NCBI RefSeq assembly: GCF_034555965.1
Contig: NZ_JAYDCK010000003.1
Span: 682,001-746,000 of the forward strand
DNA: 64,000 nucleotides
DNA from: Aquicoccus sp. G2-2
Lineage (GTDB): Bacteria; Pseudomonadota; Alphaproteobacteria; Rhodobacterales; Rhodobacteraceae
Direction: 5' to 3'
Shown here: positions 51,775 to 59,835 of the stretch, in pieces
Position numbering within the stretch: position 1 is the stretch's first letter
Layout: each line of letters starts with the position of its first letter
Program-made: the position numbers and the translations under genes
Notes under the pieces: generated by a model
Seen by the model: only the letters and a program-made list of their open reading frames with translations
What the model was told of the DNA's origin: nothing
The model's database searches: none

Positions 51775-52965
51775 TCAGTTAAGCTCTACCGGCAGGCTTA
51801 GCGGGCCGCGAAATCCAAAGCCCCAGAATTTTACCGATGCCGGATCAACCAGCCGCATGTTGGGGAAGCGATCAAACAGGCGTGGCAGCAGAATATCGGC
51901 CAGCATCCGCCGGGCGATATGGGTGCCCTGACAAAAATGCGGTCCGTTGCTGAACGCCTGATGCGGGGTCTTCGGGCGGAAGATGTTGTATTTTTCCGGG
52001 GCCTCGTAGAGCTCTTCATCGTGGCAAGCAGAGGCTTGCGAAGTCATCACCACCTCGCCCTTGGCAATGGCCAGGCCGCGAAGTTCGGTGTCTTCCATTA
52101 CCAACCGCGAGCTTGCCTGAATCGGGGCGACCCACCGCACGCCTTCCTCGAAGGCGGCGCTCCACAGCCCGTCGTTGACGCAGGCATGAAGCTGGTCGGG
52201 GTTGGTAAAAAGGCCGTAGAGGATGGTCAGCAACGCATCTCTCGGCTCGTTGATGCCGCCACCGATGGCAATCTTGATATTGGCGTGAATCTGGCTCAGC
52301 GGAATTGGGTCTTCGGCGTGGAGCATGACCGAAAGCGCAGAGGCGTCTGGCTCGGCCTTGAGGCGCTCGGCGCTGCGGGTGAACTGGGCGATCATCTGCG
52401 CATTGGCCTTGTCGGAAATCTCGAAAAGTTTCGGGTCTCCGGCAAAGTTTCCGGCGCCGTCAATAAGCGACTGCGACCAGTATATCATCTCTGCATCGGT
52501 GGCCTCGGGGATGCCAAGCAGATGCGTAAGGCAGCGTGCCGCGTAGGGTGCAGCAAGCGCGCTAAATAGATCGACGGTTTCGCCGCGCGGCAGGCGGGCG
52601 ATGTAGTCGTCGGCAATCTGGGTATAAAGCGGCTGCCAGCAGCCCTTGATCACTTTCGGATTAAACGCAGGTGCCATGGCTCCACGCTCGGCGGCGTGTT
52701 CGGCCCCGTCCTTGCGCATCAGGGTATGGGCAAGGAACGCGCGTTTCATCGGGGTGCGCGGATCATCCGAGCTGAACAGCTCCCAGTTTTCCTTCACGTA
52801 TTTGGTATCAGCCGCCTTGGTCAGCAGAATCCGGTTTATGGCGGGCACGCGCATTACCGGCGCTTCGGCACGCAGGCGGCGGAAGATAGCATAAGGGTCG
52901 CTTTCCAGCTGCGCGATTGTGATCGTCTTATCGACGGGCACGCGGTCCAAGGTGGCGGTTGTCAT
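51775..52965 (-). CDS. Cytochrome P450
   Basis: This soluble bacterial P450 has 396 residues. The heme-binding loop FSNGPHFCQGTHIARR has the Cys ligand (near residue 352). The K-helix ExxR-type charge pair and the PERF-like segment YNIFRPKTPH lie upstream. The I helix reads KIAIGGGINEPRDALL: where most P450s have an AGx(D/E)T motif, here a proline follows the acid. The N-terminus is MTTATLDRVPVDKTITI, no membrane anchor. It is divergent from a LysR regulator (112-base gap). Natural substrate unknown; no ferredoxin partner is adjacent. Confidence 0.9.
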   Translation of the reverse strand: MTTATLDRVPVDKTITIAQLESDPYAIFRRLRAEAPVMRVPAINRILLTKAADTKYVKENWELFSSDDPRTPMKRAFLAHTLMRKDGAEHAAERGAMAPAFNPKVIKGCWQPLYTQIADDYIARLPRGETVDLFSALAAPYAARCLTHLLGIPEATDAEMIYWSQSLIDGAGNFAGDPKLFEISDKANAQMIAQFTRSAERLKAEPDASALSVMLHAEDPIPLSQIHANIKIAIGGGINEPRDALLTILYGLFTNPDQLHACVNDGLWSAAFEEGVRWVAPIQASSRLVMEDTELRGLAIAKGEVVMTSQASACHDEELYEAPEKYNIFRPKTPHQAFSNGPHFCQGTHIARRMLADILLPRLFDRFPNMRLVDPASVKFWGFGFRGPLSLPVELN

Positions 52966-53015
52966 GGCGTTTCTTCCTCGTGGCGCTGGTTTCTGGTTGC
53001 CGAACCTAGGGGTGG

Positions 53016-53072
53016 GTTTGACATTGGGCAATCAGATGAGTTTGATATTGCATATCGGAAAGTTTGATGAGG
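53016..53072. promoter_or_regulatory. Iterated GTTTGA motifs and a palindrome between the P450 and LysR genes
   Basis: Three copies of GTTTGA(C/T)(A/G)T start at 53016, 53040 and 53062 (24 and 22 bases apart). Within the second lies a perfect inverted repeat GATAT-TGC-ATATC (53044-53056). The set fills most of the gap between the divergent P450 and LysR starts and is the expected place for LysR-type activator binding. Confidence 0.5.
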
Positions 53073-53077
53073 TCGAC

Positions 53078-53989
53078 ATGGGGATGGATCCTTTCACGCT
53101 GGATTTTGCGGCCCTGAGGGTGCTGAAGCGGGTCCATGCACATGGTAGTTTTTCGCGTGCTGCGGATGGCCTTGGGGTGGCGCAATCAGGGGTGAGCTAT
53201 ACCATGGCGCGGCTGCGCGAGGCGTTTGGTGATCCGCTTTTCGTGCGCCAGGGGGGCGGGATCGTGCCGACCAAACGCTGTGTCGAGATAGTCGAGACCG
53301 CAGGGCGGATGGTCGATGAATTTGAAGCTCTGGCCGCCCCGCGAGTGTTTGATCCGGCGGTGGCGGTGCTGGAGATCGGGATTTCGTGCAATTTCTATGA
53401 ACGGGTGACGCTTATTCCCGAACTGGTGCGTGTTTTGCGCAGGCAGGCACCTGGAATCAGGCTGAATATCGTGCCGAGCCAAGTGCTAGGGCGTGAGCAA
53501 CTCAAGCGCGGCGAAAGTGATATGCTGATCGGGCCAATCCGCATTGAAGAGCCGAATTACTACCGTCGCACACTGCTGACCGACACGTATGTGTGCATTA
53601 TGGACCCGGGCAATGCGCTGGCGCGCGGCGGGCTTGATATGGAGGCATATGTGGCCGCGCCGCATTTGGCGGTGAATTATGGCGGCACGTTCCGGTCAAG
53701 CTTTCTGGAGGAGCTGGAGCGGATCGGGCGGCAAGTCAGCACCGTCATGCAGGTGCCAAGCCCGGCCAACCTGCCCGATATCCTGCGCGGAACGGACATG
53801 ATCGCCACAGTGCCGCGCCGAACAGCGGCCGGATTTGGCGATGCGGTGGCGGTGGTGGCCTGTCCAGTGGTGGCGACGATCGCGATTGATCTGCAATGGA
53901 CACCACGAACGCATGTTTCCGCGCCACATGTCTGGCTGCGCAGCGAGATCGCGGCGGCGGCGGCGCGTATTCTGGCACAGGAACACTAA
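53078..53989 (+). CDS. LysR-family transcriptional regulator
   Basis: The 303-residue protein has an N-terminal winged HTH (FTLDFAALRVLKRVHAHGSFSRAADGLGVAQSGVSYTMARLREAFGDPLFVRQGGGIVPT, residues 4-63 in pieces) and a C-terminal type 2 periplasmic-binding fold effector domain (LEIGISCNFYERVTLIPELVRVL, CPVVATIAIDLQW). It is most like NodD/NocR-type regulators in that the helix contains SYTMARLREA. I chose the ATG at 53078 with GAGG 7 bases upstream; an open frame begins at 52919 in the P450 gene. It probably regulates the P450 and/or itself. Confidence 0.9.
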   Translation: MGMDPFTLDFAALRVLKRVHAHGSFSRAADGLGVAQSGVSYTMARLREAFGDPLFVRQGGGIVPTKRCVEIVETAGRMVDEFEALAAPRVFDPAVAVLEIGISCNFYERVTLIPELVRVLRRQAPGIRLNIVPSQVLGREQLKRGESDMLIGPIRIEEPNYYRRTLLTDTYVCIMDPGNALARGGLDMEAYVAAPHLAVNYGGTFRSSFLEELERIGRQVSTVMQVPSPANLPDILRGTDMIATVPRRTAAGFGDAVAVVACPVVATIAIDLQWTPRTHVSAPHVWLRSEIAAAAARILAQEH

Positions 53990-53999
53990 GCGGGCTGGT

Positions 54000-54809
54000 T
54001 CAGCGCCGCAAATCGGGGAGCGAGATATTGGCGACCTGCTCGGCAATCGGGTCGGTCGAGAGCGGATGGCTATCGGCCTCAAAGGCTTGCGGATCGCGCA
54101 TGTCCTGCCATTCGCCAGCCTTATAGACCTCAAGCCCCGAATAGTTCGCTTTATAATCCATCTTTGGTGAGCCAGGCACCCAGTAGCCGAGATAGACATA
54201 AGGCAGACCGGCCTCGCGGGCGATCGCGATATGATCAAGAATGATGTGGGTGCCGAGAGAATTCTTCGCCAGATCGGGGTCGAAGAAGGAATAGACCATC
54301 GACAGCCCGTCATCGAGCACGTCGGTCAGGCAGACGGCGGTGAGCGGCCCATGTTCGGGGGCGTATTCGATGATGCGCGAGCGAATCGGGGTTTCTTCGA
54401 TCATCGCTGCAAATTCAAACACGTCCATATCGGCCATACCGCCATCGGCGTGACGGCTATCGAGGTAACGCCGGAAAAGATCGTATTGATCTTCGGTGGC
54501 CCAAGGGCTGCTGGCGCGCCGCGCAAGGTGGGCGTTGCGTTTTAGCACCCGACGTTGAGAGCGGGACGGTGCAAAATCCGCCACCCGGATGCGCGCCGAC
54601 AGGCAGGCGGCACAATCGGCACAAGACGGGCGGTAGAGCACGTTTTGGGACCGCCGGAAGCCTTGCTTGGAAAGCGTATCGTTAAGTTTGGTGGCGGCTT
54701 CGCCTTGTAATGCAGTGAACAGCTTACGCTCCATCCGGCCCTCAAGATAAGGGCAGGGCTGTGGGGCTGTCACATAGAATTGAGGGGCAATTGGAAGGGT
54801 GTGGCGCAT
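54000..54809 (-). CDS. bpt: Aspartate/glutamate leucyltransferase (Bpt, N-end rule)
   Basis: Bpt (269 residues) attaches leucine from Leu-tRNA to N-terminal Asp or Glu, marking proteins for ClpAP degradation. The family is ATE1-like: an N-terminal cysteine region (APQPCPYL, then [13 protein letters not shown], which may bind metal), the [10 protein letters not shown] segment and the core [48 protein letters not shown]. The name arginyltransferase is often given, but in bacteria the leucyl form is usual. It is convergent with the LysR gene, 10 bases apart. Confidence 0.93.
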   Translation of the reverse strand: MRHTLPIAPQFYVTAPQPCPYLEGRMERKLFTALQGEAATKLNDTLSKQGFRRSQNVLYRPSCADCAACLSARIRVADFAPSRSQRRVLKRNAHLARRASSPWATEDQYDLFRRYLDSRHADGGMADMDVFEFAAMIEETPIRSRIIEYAPEHGPLTAVCLTDVLDDGLSMVYSFFDPDLAKNSLGTHIILDHIAIAREAGLPYVYLGYWVPGSPKMDYKANYSGLEVYKAGEWQDMRDPQAFEADSHPLSTDPIAEQVANISLPDLRR

Positions 54810-54917
54810 GATATCGGAAATGTTATTTTCCTCGTGACGATAACAAGCCGCAGTACGATGTCAAAGCTTTGATGAAAATTTGCCTTAACGCGCGCAAAGC
54901 TGCGGGAAGGGCGCGCG

Positions 54918-55006
54918 AATTCCGGCGCGGAATTTAGCGGCGCGCTGTGGTGCGTGGCGGGCGGAAATCCGCGCCGGATTTCTACACGGTTTTCGCGCCG
55001 GAAAAC
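54918..55006. repeat. Three tandem palindromes sharing a GCGCC core
   Basis: Three imperfect palindromes occur within 89 bases: AATTCC-N5-GGAATT (54918-54934), GAAATCC-N5-GGATTTC (54964-54982) and GTTTTC-N6-GAAAAC (54989-55006). Each arm pair is different, but all enclose GGCGC or GCGCC. The array fills most of the 205-base gap between the bpt start and the RDD stop. It could be a nested terminator or an RNA processing array. No T tract follows. Confidence 0.5.
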
Positions 55007-55014
55007 GGCGGCGT

Positions 55015-55461
55015 TCAGCTAACGGCGCGCCGGTTGAGGGCGAACGTGCCCATCAGATGATCGCTCAACCCTTGCCCGCGCGGTGAGAGCCCCATCAGCA
55101 GGATCGACAGGAGTTGTAGCGGGAAGAATGTGCAGGACATGACGAATCCCAGCGAGTGCAGGAATGCTTCGACCTGATCAAGCCGCGCCCCGCGATTGGT
55201 GCGAAATTCGATGGCCAGAAGCCGCATCGCCGGTGTGGCCGACCAGCGCGCGAGACTTATGCTGCGATAGGCAAGGTTCAGGAACCACCAGAGCGGCACT
55301 GCAAAAAGCAGGCCGACCCCGAAGGTGAGAAGCCCGATGGCAAGGGTTGCAACAAGCAAAAGCAGGCTGTCGATGACGAACGCAAGCAGACGCTTGAGCG
55401 GGACATCGGCGTAAAACTCTGCCTGAGAGTCGGGGTCGGGGAGGTGCCAGGTTGTGCTCAT
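55015..55461 (-). CDS. RDD-family membrane protein
   Basis: The product (148 residues) is an RDD protein of the inner membrane: the conserved PLKRLLAFVIDSLLLLVATLAIGLLTFG (first helix with Arg/Asp) and the following helix (VGLLFAVPLWWFLNLAYRSI), then WSATPAMRLLAIEF with LARWSATPAMRL, and a third hydrophobic helix near LGFVMSCTFFPLQLLSILL. Start at 55461 (MSTTWHLPDPDS); the longer frame upstream is unconserved. Function is unknown; RDD proteins may act in Na+/H+ or osmolyte transport. DUF2852 lies 82 bases upstream on the same strand. Confidence 0.88.
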   Translation of the reverse strand: MSTTWHLPDPDSQAEFYADVPLKRLLAFVIDSLLLLVATLAIGLLTFGVGLLFAVPLWWFLNLAYRSISLARWSATPAMRLLAIEFRTNRGARLDQVEAFLHSLGFVMSCTFFPLQLLSILLMGLSPRGQGLSDHLMGTFALNRRAVS

Positions 55462-55543
55462 GACGGATATATAGGGAGTGTGAAAGGATAGAAAAAGCCC
55501 GGCCACCGGGGGAAGGGGCCGGGCAATCCGCTTGGTGGGCGGA

Positions 55544-56050
55544 TCAGCTGCGCTTGGGTTCGCGCAGCTCTGTGGTGTCGTCGTCGTCATCGCCGCGATC
55601 ATCATCATCGTTATCGGCGTGATCATCGGCGGCCTGACGGGTGCGGTCGTCCATGAACTGATCGAACTCGGCCTTGTCCTTTGCCGCGCGCAGACGTTGC
55701 AGGAAGGTTTCGAACTGTTCCTGCTCCTCTTCAAGGCGGCGCAGGGTTTCTTCCTTATAGGCGTCAAAGGCGACGTTGCCGGTGCCGTGCCGGGTGCGGA
55801 TGTCGAAGCTGAAATCGGCACCATGGCGGCGGGATGAGCGGTTGCGGCGGTGGCCGCAGGATTGTGCGAACATGCGTTTACTCCAGAGCATATAGAAGAG
55901 CAGGGCAAGGCCGATGGGCCAGAAGAAAACGAAGCCCAGCACCATGGCCGCGATCCAGGCGCCTTTGCCTTTCTCGTCGAGCCAGTTTTCGGAACGGCGG
56001 AACCAGCCCATGCGGGGCCGGGAATAAGAATAGGTTGCGGCGGGTGTCAT
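55544..56050 (-). CDS. DUF2852 membrane-anchored protein with acidic tail
   Basis: This 168-residue protein carries one clear transmembrane segment (residues about 30-52: GAWIAAMVLGFVFFWPIGLALLFYMLW) and a C-terminal coiled-coil plus a low-complexity acidic stretch (Asp-rich, residues about 145-158). The DUF2852 hallmark KGAWIAAMVLGFV..WPIGLALL is intact. A segment of basic/glycine residues (SCGHRRNRSSRRHGADF) is followed by EFDQFMDDR, consistent with a cytoplasmic tail. Its 5' region has two copies of a dyad operator (56064-56152). It probably belongs to an envelope-stress-like regulon, but this is conjecture. Confidence 0.85.
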   Translation of the reverse strand: MTPAATYSYSRPRMGWFRRSENWLDEKGKGAWIAAMVLGFVFFWPIGLALLFYMLWSKRMFAQSCGHRRNRSSRRHGADFSFDIRTRHGTGNVAFDAYKEETLRRLEEEQEQFETFLQRLRAAKDKAEFDQFMDDRTRQAADDHADNDDDDRGDDDDDTTELREPKRS

Positions 56051-56063
56051 GTTTCTCTCCGGT

Positions 56064-56152
56064 CAAGGGTTGATGTGAATGCTTTTCACATTGAATAGAT
56101 TGGCACTCCCTCGCGATTTGGCAAGGGTCAATGTGAATGTTTTTTACATTAA
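56064..56152. promoter_or_regulatory. Duplicated dyad operator upstream of the DUF2852 gene
   Basis: Two 20-base dyads, ATGTGAATGCTTTTCACATT (56073-56092) and ATGTGAATGTTTTTTACATT (56131-56150), differ at only two positions and are preceded by the same CAAGGGT. They flank a minus-strand promoter-like pair (TTGCCA near 56117-56122 and AATCTA near 56094-56099). The starts are 58 bases apart. The layout suggests a repressor that loops or stacks over the promoter of the DUF2852 gene. Confidence 0.6.
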
Positions 56153-56202
56153 TTTTGGAAAGCTAAATATAACAACGTGTTACGCTCCATTCCTTCGGCC
56201 GG

Positions 56203-56664
56203 TCAGGCGGTGAAATCGGCATCTTGCGCACCGGAAAGCTGCATCAGATCACCCGGAGAAAGCGAAAACACGTGCCGTGGAGTGCCCGCGGCGGCGAACA
56301 CGAGGGAAAACTCGCCAAGTCGGCGGTCGAAAAAAGCGCGGATCGGGTTGAGATGGCCAACCGGGGCAACCCCGCCAATGGCAAAGCCGGTCTGGGCGCG
56401 GATCAGGGCGGCATCGGCCTTGCCCAGCGGCTCTCCGGCGAGCGCAGAGGCTTTGGCCGGATCAACCTGATTGCCCCCCGCCGTAATGAAAAGCAGGGCG
56501 GTACCGCTTTCCTCTCCCCGGAAGATGATCGACTTGGCGATTTGGTCAACCTCGCAGCCGACTGCTTGCGCCGCCATTTCAGCGGTGCGTGCCGGGCCGG
56601 GTTCAAGTACAATGGCGGACGTGCCTTCAAGGGCTGTGCGGACGCGGGTGAGCGATTTGGACAT
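56203..56664 (-). CDS. YbaK/EbsC-family aminoacyl-tRNA deacylase
   Basis: The product (153 residues) edits misacylated tRNA, as YbaK (Cys-tRNA-Pro) and related proteins do. It carries the INS-like fold: VGCEVDQIAKSIIFRG with the catalytic Lys, LLFITAGGNQVD, IGGVAPVGH and IRAFFDRRL. The start is ATG at 56664 (MSKSLTRVRTAL), seven residues after an upstream possible start. The family is broad, so the exact substrate (Cys, Ala, or Ser on tRNA) is open. It is divergent from glnE with 81 bases between starts. Confidence 0.88.
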   Translation of the reverse strand: MSKSLTRVRTALEGTSAIVLEPGPARTAEMAAQAVGCEVDQIAKSIIFRGEESGTALLFITAGGNQVDPAKASALAGEPLGKADAALIRAQTGFAIGGVAPVGHLNPIRAFFDRRLGEFSLVFAAAGTPRHVFSLSPGDLMQLSGAQDADFTA

Positions 56665-56745
56665 GGGCAGACTCCGAAGATGCAACAGGCGCAGAGTGCG
56701 GTAAGTTGTTGACGCTGCACAAGGGGGGCGGCATGGAATAATACT

Positions 56746-59553
56746 ATGAATTTCGCATCACGCATCACCCGCCTGCCTTTGCCATTCGAGCCGGACCGCG
56801 GCGCCGAAGCGTTGACCCATGTGCCGGGCGCCGATGGTGATCTGGCACGGCTGATCGAAGGGGCGGGCGGCTGCGCGCCTTATTTGAACGCTCTGCTGGC
56901 CAAAGAAGGGGAATGGCTGGTGCCCGCGCTGGACGCTCCCGAAGCGGCACTGGAAGCCGAGTTTGCACGGCTCGCGCAAGGTGAGGGCGATCTGGGCGTG
57001 GAGTTGCGCCGGGCCAAGCGGCGGGTGGCGCTTTTGGTGGCGCTGGCCGATCTGGCCGGAGTTTGGCCGCTGGAGCAGGTGACAGGAGCCTTGACGCGGT
57101 TTGCCGATCTGGCGGTGAGCCTTGCCATCCGGGCTGGGCTTGCGCCGGAAATTCGGCGCGGCAAACTGCCCGGTATGCAGGAGGGCGATCTCGATCATGC
57201 GGGCGGCTGGGTCGCTTTGGCGATGGGCAAGATGGGGGCGGGGGAGCTGAACTATTCCTCGGATATTGACCTTATCTGCCTCTTTGATGAGAGCCGGTTC
57301 GCGGTCGATGATTTTCACGAGGCCCGCGCCAGTTTCGTGCGCGCGACACGAAAAATGTCATCGCTTCTCAATGATATGACGGGCGAAGGTTATGTGTTTC
57401 GCACCGATCTTCGGCTGCGGCCAGACCCGGCGGTGACGCCGGTTTGCATCGCGATGGAGGCAGCGGAGCGGTATTACGAAAGCCTTGGGCGGACATGGGA
57501 GCGCGCCGCCTATATCAAGGCGCGCCCTTGCGCGGGTGATACCGATGCGGGTGAGCGGTTTCTTGCGGCATTGAAGCCGTTCGTGTGGCGCAAGCATCTG
57601 GATTTCGCGGCCATTCAGGATGCCCATGACATGCGGCTGAAGATTCGCGCGCACAAGGGGCTGGGCGGGGCGCTGAGCCTTGAGGGGCATGATATGAAGC
57701 TCGGGCGCGGCGGCATCCGCGAGATCGAGTTCTTCACCCAGACCCGGCAGCTTATCGCGGGCGGGCGCGACCCGGATTTGCGGGTGCGCGGCACGGTCGA
57801 CGGTCTTGGCGTTCTGGCCGCCAAAGGCTGGATACCGCAAGACACGGCAGAGACGCTGAGCGCGCATTACCGCGCCCACCGCGAGATCGAGCATCGCATT
57901 CAGATGGTCAATGACGCCCAGACCCACAATTTGCCCAAATCACCCGAGGGCATGGCCCGGATCGCGGCGATGATGGGGCTGGAGCAGGCCGCGTTCGAGC
58001 GCGACCTAAAGGCGCGGTTGGAAGAGGTTCACGCGCTGACCGAAGGGTTTTTCGCACCGGATGCGGATGTGACCGCGCCGGTCGCGCCAGAGGCAGACGC
58101 CGGGACGGATCTGGTGGAAATGAGCCCACAGATGGCGGAGATTATTCAGCGCTGGCGGTCTTACCCGGCGCTGCGTTCGGGGCGGGCGGTGGAGATATTC
58201 CATCGCTTGCGCCCCGAGATATTGCGGCGCCTCGGCGAGACGGCGCACCCGGAACAGGCGCTTTTGGCATTTGATGGGTTCCTCAAGGGATTACCGGCTG
58301 GTGTTCAACTTTTTTCGCTGTTCGAGGCCAACCCGCCGCTGGTTGATTTACTGATCGACATTGTCGGCACGGCACCAGCACTGGCGCGCTATTTGTCACG
58401 CAATTCACAGGTGTTTGACGCGGTGATTGACGGTGATTTTTTTGCCGATTGGGCGGGAGTCGAGGCGCTGACCCAAGAGCTTGCGGGGCAGATGGCCGAA
58501 GAGGACGATTACGAGAGCAAGCTTGACCGGGCGCGGCGCTGGGCGAAGGAATGGCGGTTTCGCGTCGGCGTGTATCATCTGCGCGGGTTGATCGACGGGA
58601 TGCAGGCGGGCACGCAATATGCCGATGTGGCGGATGCGGCGCTGGGCGCGCTCTGGCCGGTGGTGGTGGCGGAATTTGCGCTCAGGCACGGGCCGCCGCC
58701 GGGGCGCGGTGCCTGCGTGCTCGGGATGGGCAGCGTGGGCGCGCGGCGGCTTAACGCGGTATCTGATCTTGACCTGATCGTGATCTATGATCCGGGGGAA
58801 GCGGAAACATCGGAGGGGAAGCGCCCGCTCGCGGTGCGGCCCTATTATGCACGTCTGACGCAGGCGATGATTACGGCACTGACCGCGCCGATGGCGGAGG
58901 GGCGCCTTTTCGAGGTGGATATGCGGCTGCGCCCGTCAGGCAGGCAAGGGCCGGTGGCGACAAGCTGGACCGCGTTTCAGGCCTATCAGAACGATGAAGC
59001 CTGGGTTTGGGAGCATCTGGCGCTGACCCGCGCGCGGGTGTTGACCGGCGACCCGGCGCTGGGGGCGGATATTGAGACATTCCGGGTGGAGTTGTTGCGC
59101 CGCAAGGGGCGGGATCACGCGCAGGTGCTGGCGGAACTGGCCGGGATGCGAAGCCGGATCGCGGCGGCAAAGCAACCGGCGGGGGCGTGGGAGGCAAAAC
59201 TGGGGCCGGGGCGGTTGCAGGATGTCGAGCTTTGCGCGCAGGCCGGTGCGCTGATGGCGGGCGATGCGGCGCGCAGCGTGGCAGAAGGATTGGCGGGCGG
59301 TGTCGCAATCGGCTGGTTGAGTGACGCAGAGAGAGGCGCTTTGCGCGGCCCATGCGCTTTGTTGGCAGGTGCAGGCGGCGGCAAAACTGCTGAGCGAGAA
59401 GCCGCTTTCGGCGGAAGTGATCAGCGGTGGCGGGGCGGTTATGTTGAAACGCGAGACCGGGTGCGCCGGGGCAAAGGCGCTGGCGGCGCAGATGGACACA
59501 CTTTGCGGCAAGGCGGCAGCGGTGATCGCTGCGGCGTTGGACCGGGAGATTGA
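56746..59553 (+). CDS. glnE: Bifunctional glutamine synthetase adenylyltransferase/deadenylase; C-terminus frameshifted
   Basis: GlnE attaches or removes AMP on glutamine synthetase in response to nitrogen. Both nucleotidyltransferase domains are present: AMGKMGAGELNYSSDIDLI (near residue 160) and GMGSVGARRLNAVSDLDLIVIYD (near 660). After the DAERGA segment near 59335 the frame turns into low-complexity residues. Another frame carries the expected ending (REALCAAHALCWQVQAAAKLL then LSAEVISGGGAVML) to a TGA at 59564-59566. The break is at GAGAGAGG: one base too many or two too few. The restored stop overlaps the next ATG (ATGA). Restored length about 939 residues, normal for the family. Confidence 0.92.
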   Translation: MNFASRITRLPLPFEPDRGAEALTHVPGADGDLARLIEGAGGCAPYLNALLAKEGEWLVPALDAPEAALEAEFARLAQGEGDLGVELRRAKRRVALLVALADLAGVWPLEQVTGALTRFADLAVSLAIRAGLAPEIRRGKLPGMQEGDLDHAGGWVALAMGKMGAGELNYSSDIDLICLFDESRFAVDDFHEARASFVRATRKMSSLLNDMTGEGYVFRTDLRLRPDPAVTPVCIAMEAAERYYESLGRTWERAAYIKARPCAGDTDAGERFLAALKPFVWRKHLDFAAIQDAHDMRLKIRAHKGLGGALSLEGHDMKLGRGGIREIEFFTQTRQLIAGGRDPDLRVRGTVDGLGVLAAKGWIPQDTAETLSAHYRAHREIEHRIQMVNDAQTHNLPKSPEGMARIAAMMGLEQAAFERDLKARLEEVHALTEGFFAPDADVTAPVAPEADAGTDLVEMSPQMAEIIQRWRSYPALRSGRAVEIFHRLRPEILRRLGETAHPEQALLAFDGFLKGLPAGVQLFSLFEANPPLVDLLIDIVGTAPALARYLSRNSQVFDAVIDGDFFADWAGVEALTQELAGQMAEEDDYESKLDRARRWAKEWRFRVGVYHLRGLIDGMQAGTQYADVADAALGALWPVVVAEFALRHGPPPGRGACVLGMGSVGARRLNAVSDLDLIVIYDPGEAETSEGKRPLAVRPYYARLTQAMITALTAPMAEGRLFEVDMRLRPSGRQGPVATSWTAFQAYQNDEAWVWEHLALTRARVLTGDPALGADIETFRVELLRRKGRDHAQVLAELAGMRSRIAAAKQPAGAWEAKLGPGRLQDVELCAQAGALMAGDAARSVAEGLAGGVAIGWLSDAERGALRGPCALLAGAGGGKTAEREAAFGGSDQRWRGGYVETRDRVRRGKGAGGADGHTLRQGGSGDRCGVGPGD

Positions 59554-59562
59554 GAAGACACG

Positions 59563-59823
59563 ATGAAGGGCGATGCGTTGGATCCGAAAGCATTGATACG
59601 CGAGGCGTACCGGATGGATATCGGCATGCCGGAATGCCGGGTAATTTTCCTTGATTGGGCCCTGAGCTTGCCCGACGGGGCCGATGCGCACGGGTATATT
59701 GCGGCGCTGCTGGAGCGTTACGGAGCAGAGCAGGTGCATCCGATGACGGCGGTGTTGCGTGCGGGGCTTGAACGGGCGGCGCGCACCGGACGGCGCGGCG
59801 GGCGCAAAGGGCGCATGATGTAA
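59563..59823 (+). CDS. Conserved small protein coupled to glnE
   Basis: The product (86 residues) starts MKGDALDPKALIREAYRMDIGMPECRVIFLDWALSLPDGADAHGYIAALL and ends in a very basic tail (RTGRRGGRKGRMM). The ATG at 59563 overlaps the true glnE stop, so it is likely co-translated with it and conserved as a pair in Rhodobacterales. The central part resembles a helical adaptor, but I cannot assign a family. Convergent with eda, 12 bases apart. Confidence 0.78.
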   Translation: MKGDALDPKALIREAYRMDIGMPECRVIFLDWALSLPDGADAHGYIAALLERYGAEQVHPMTAVLRAGLERAARTGRRGGRKGRMM

Positions 59824-59835
59824 GGCATCTGCCGA

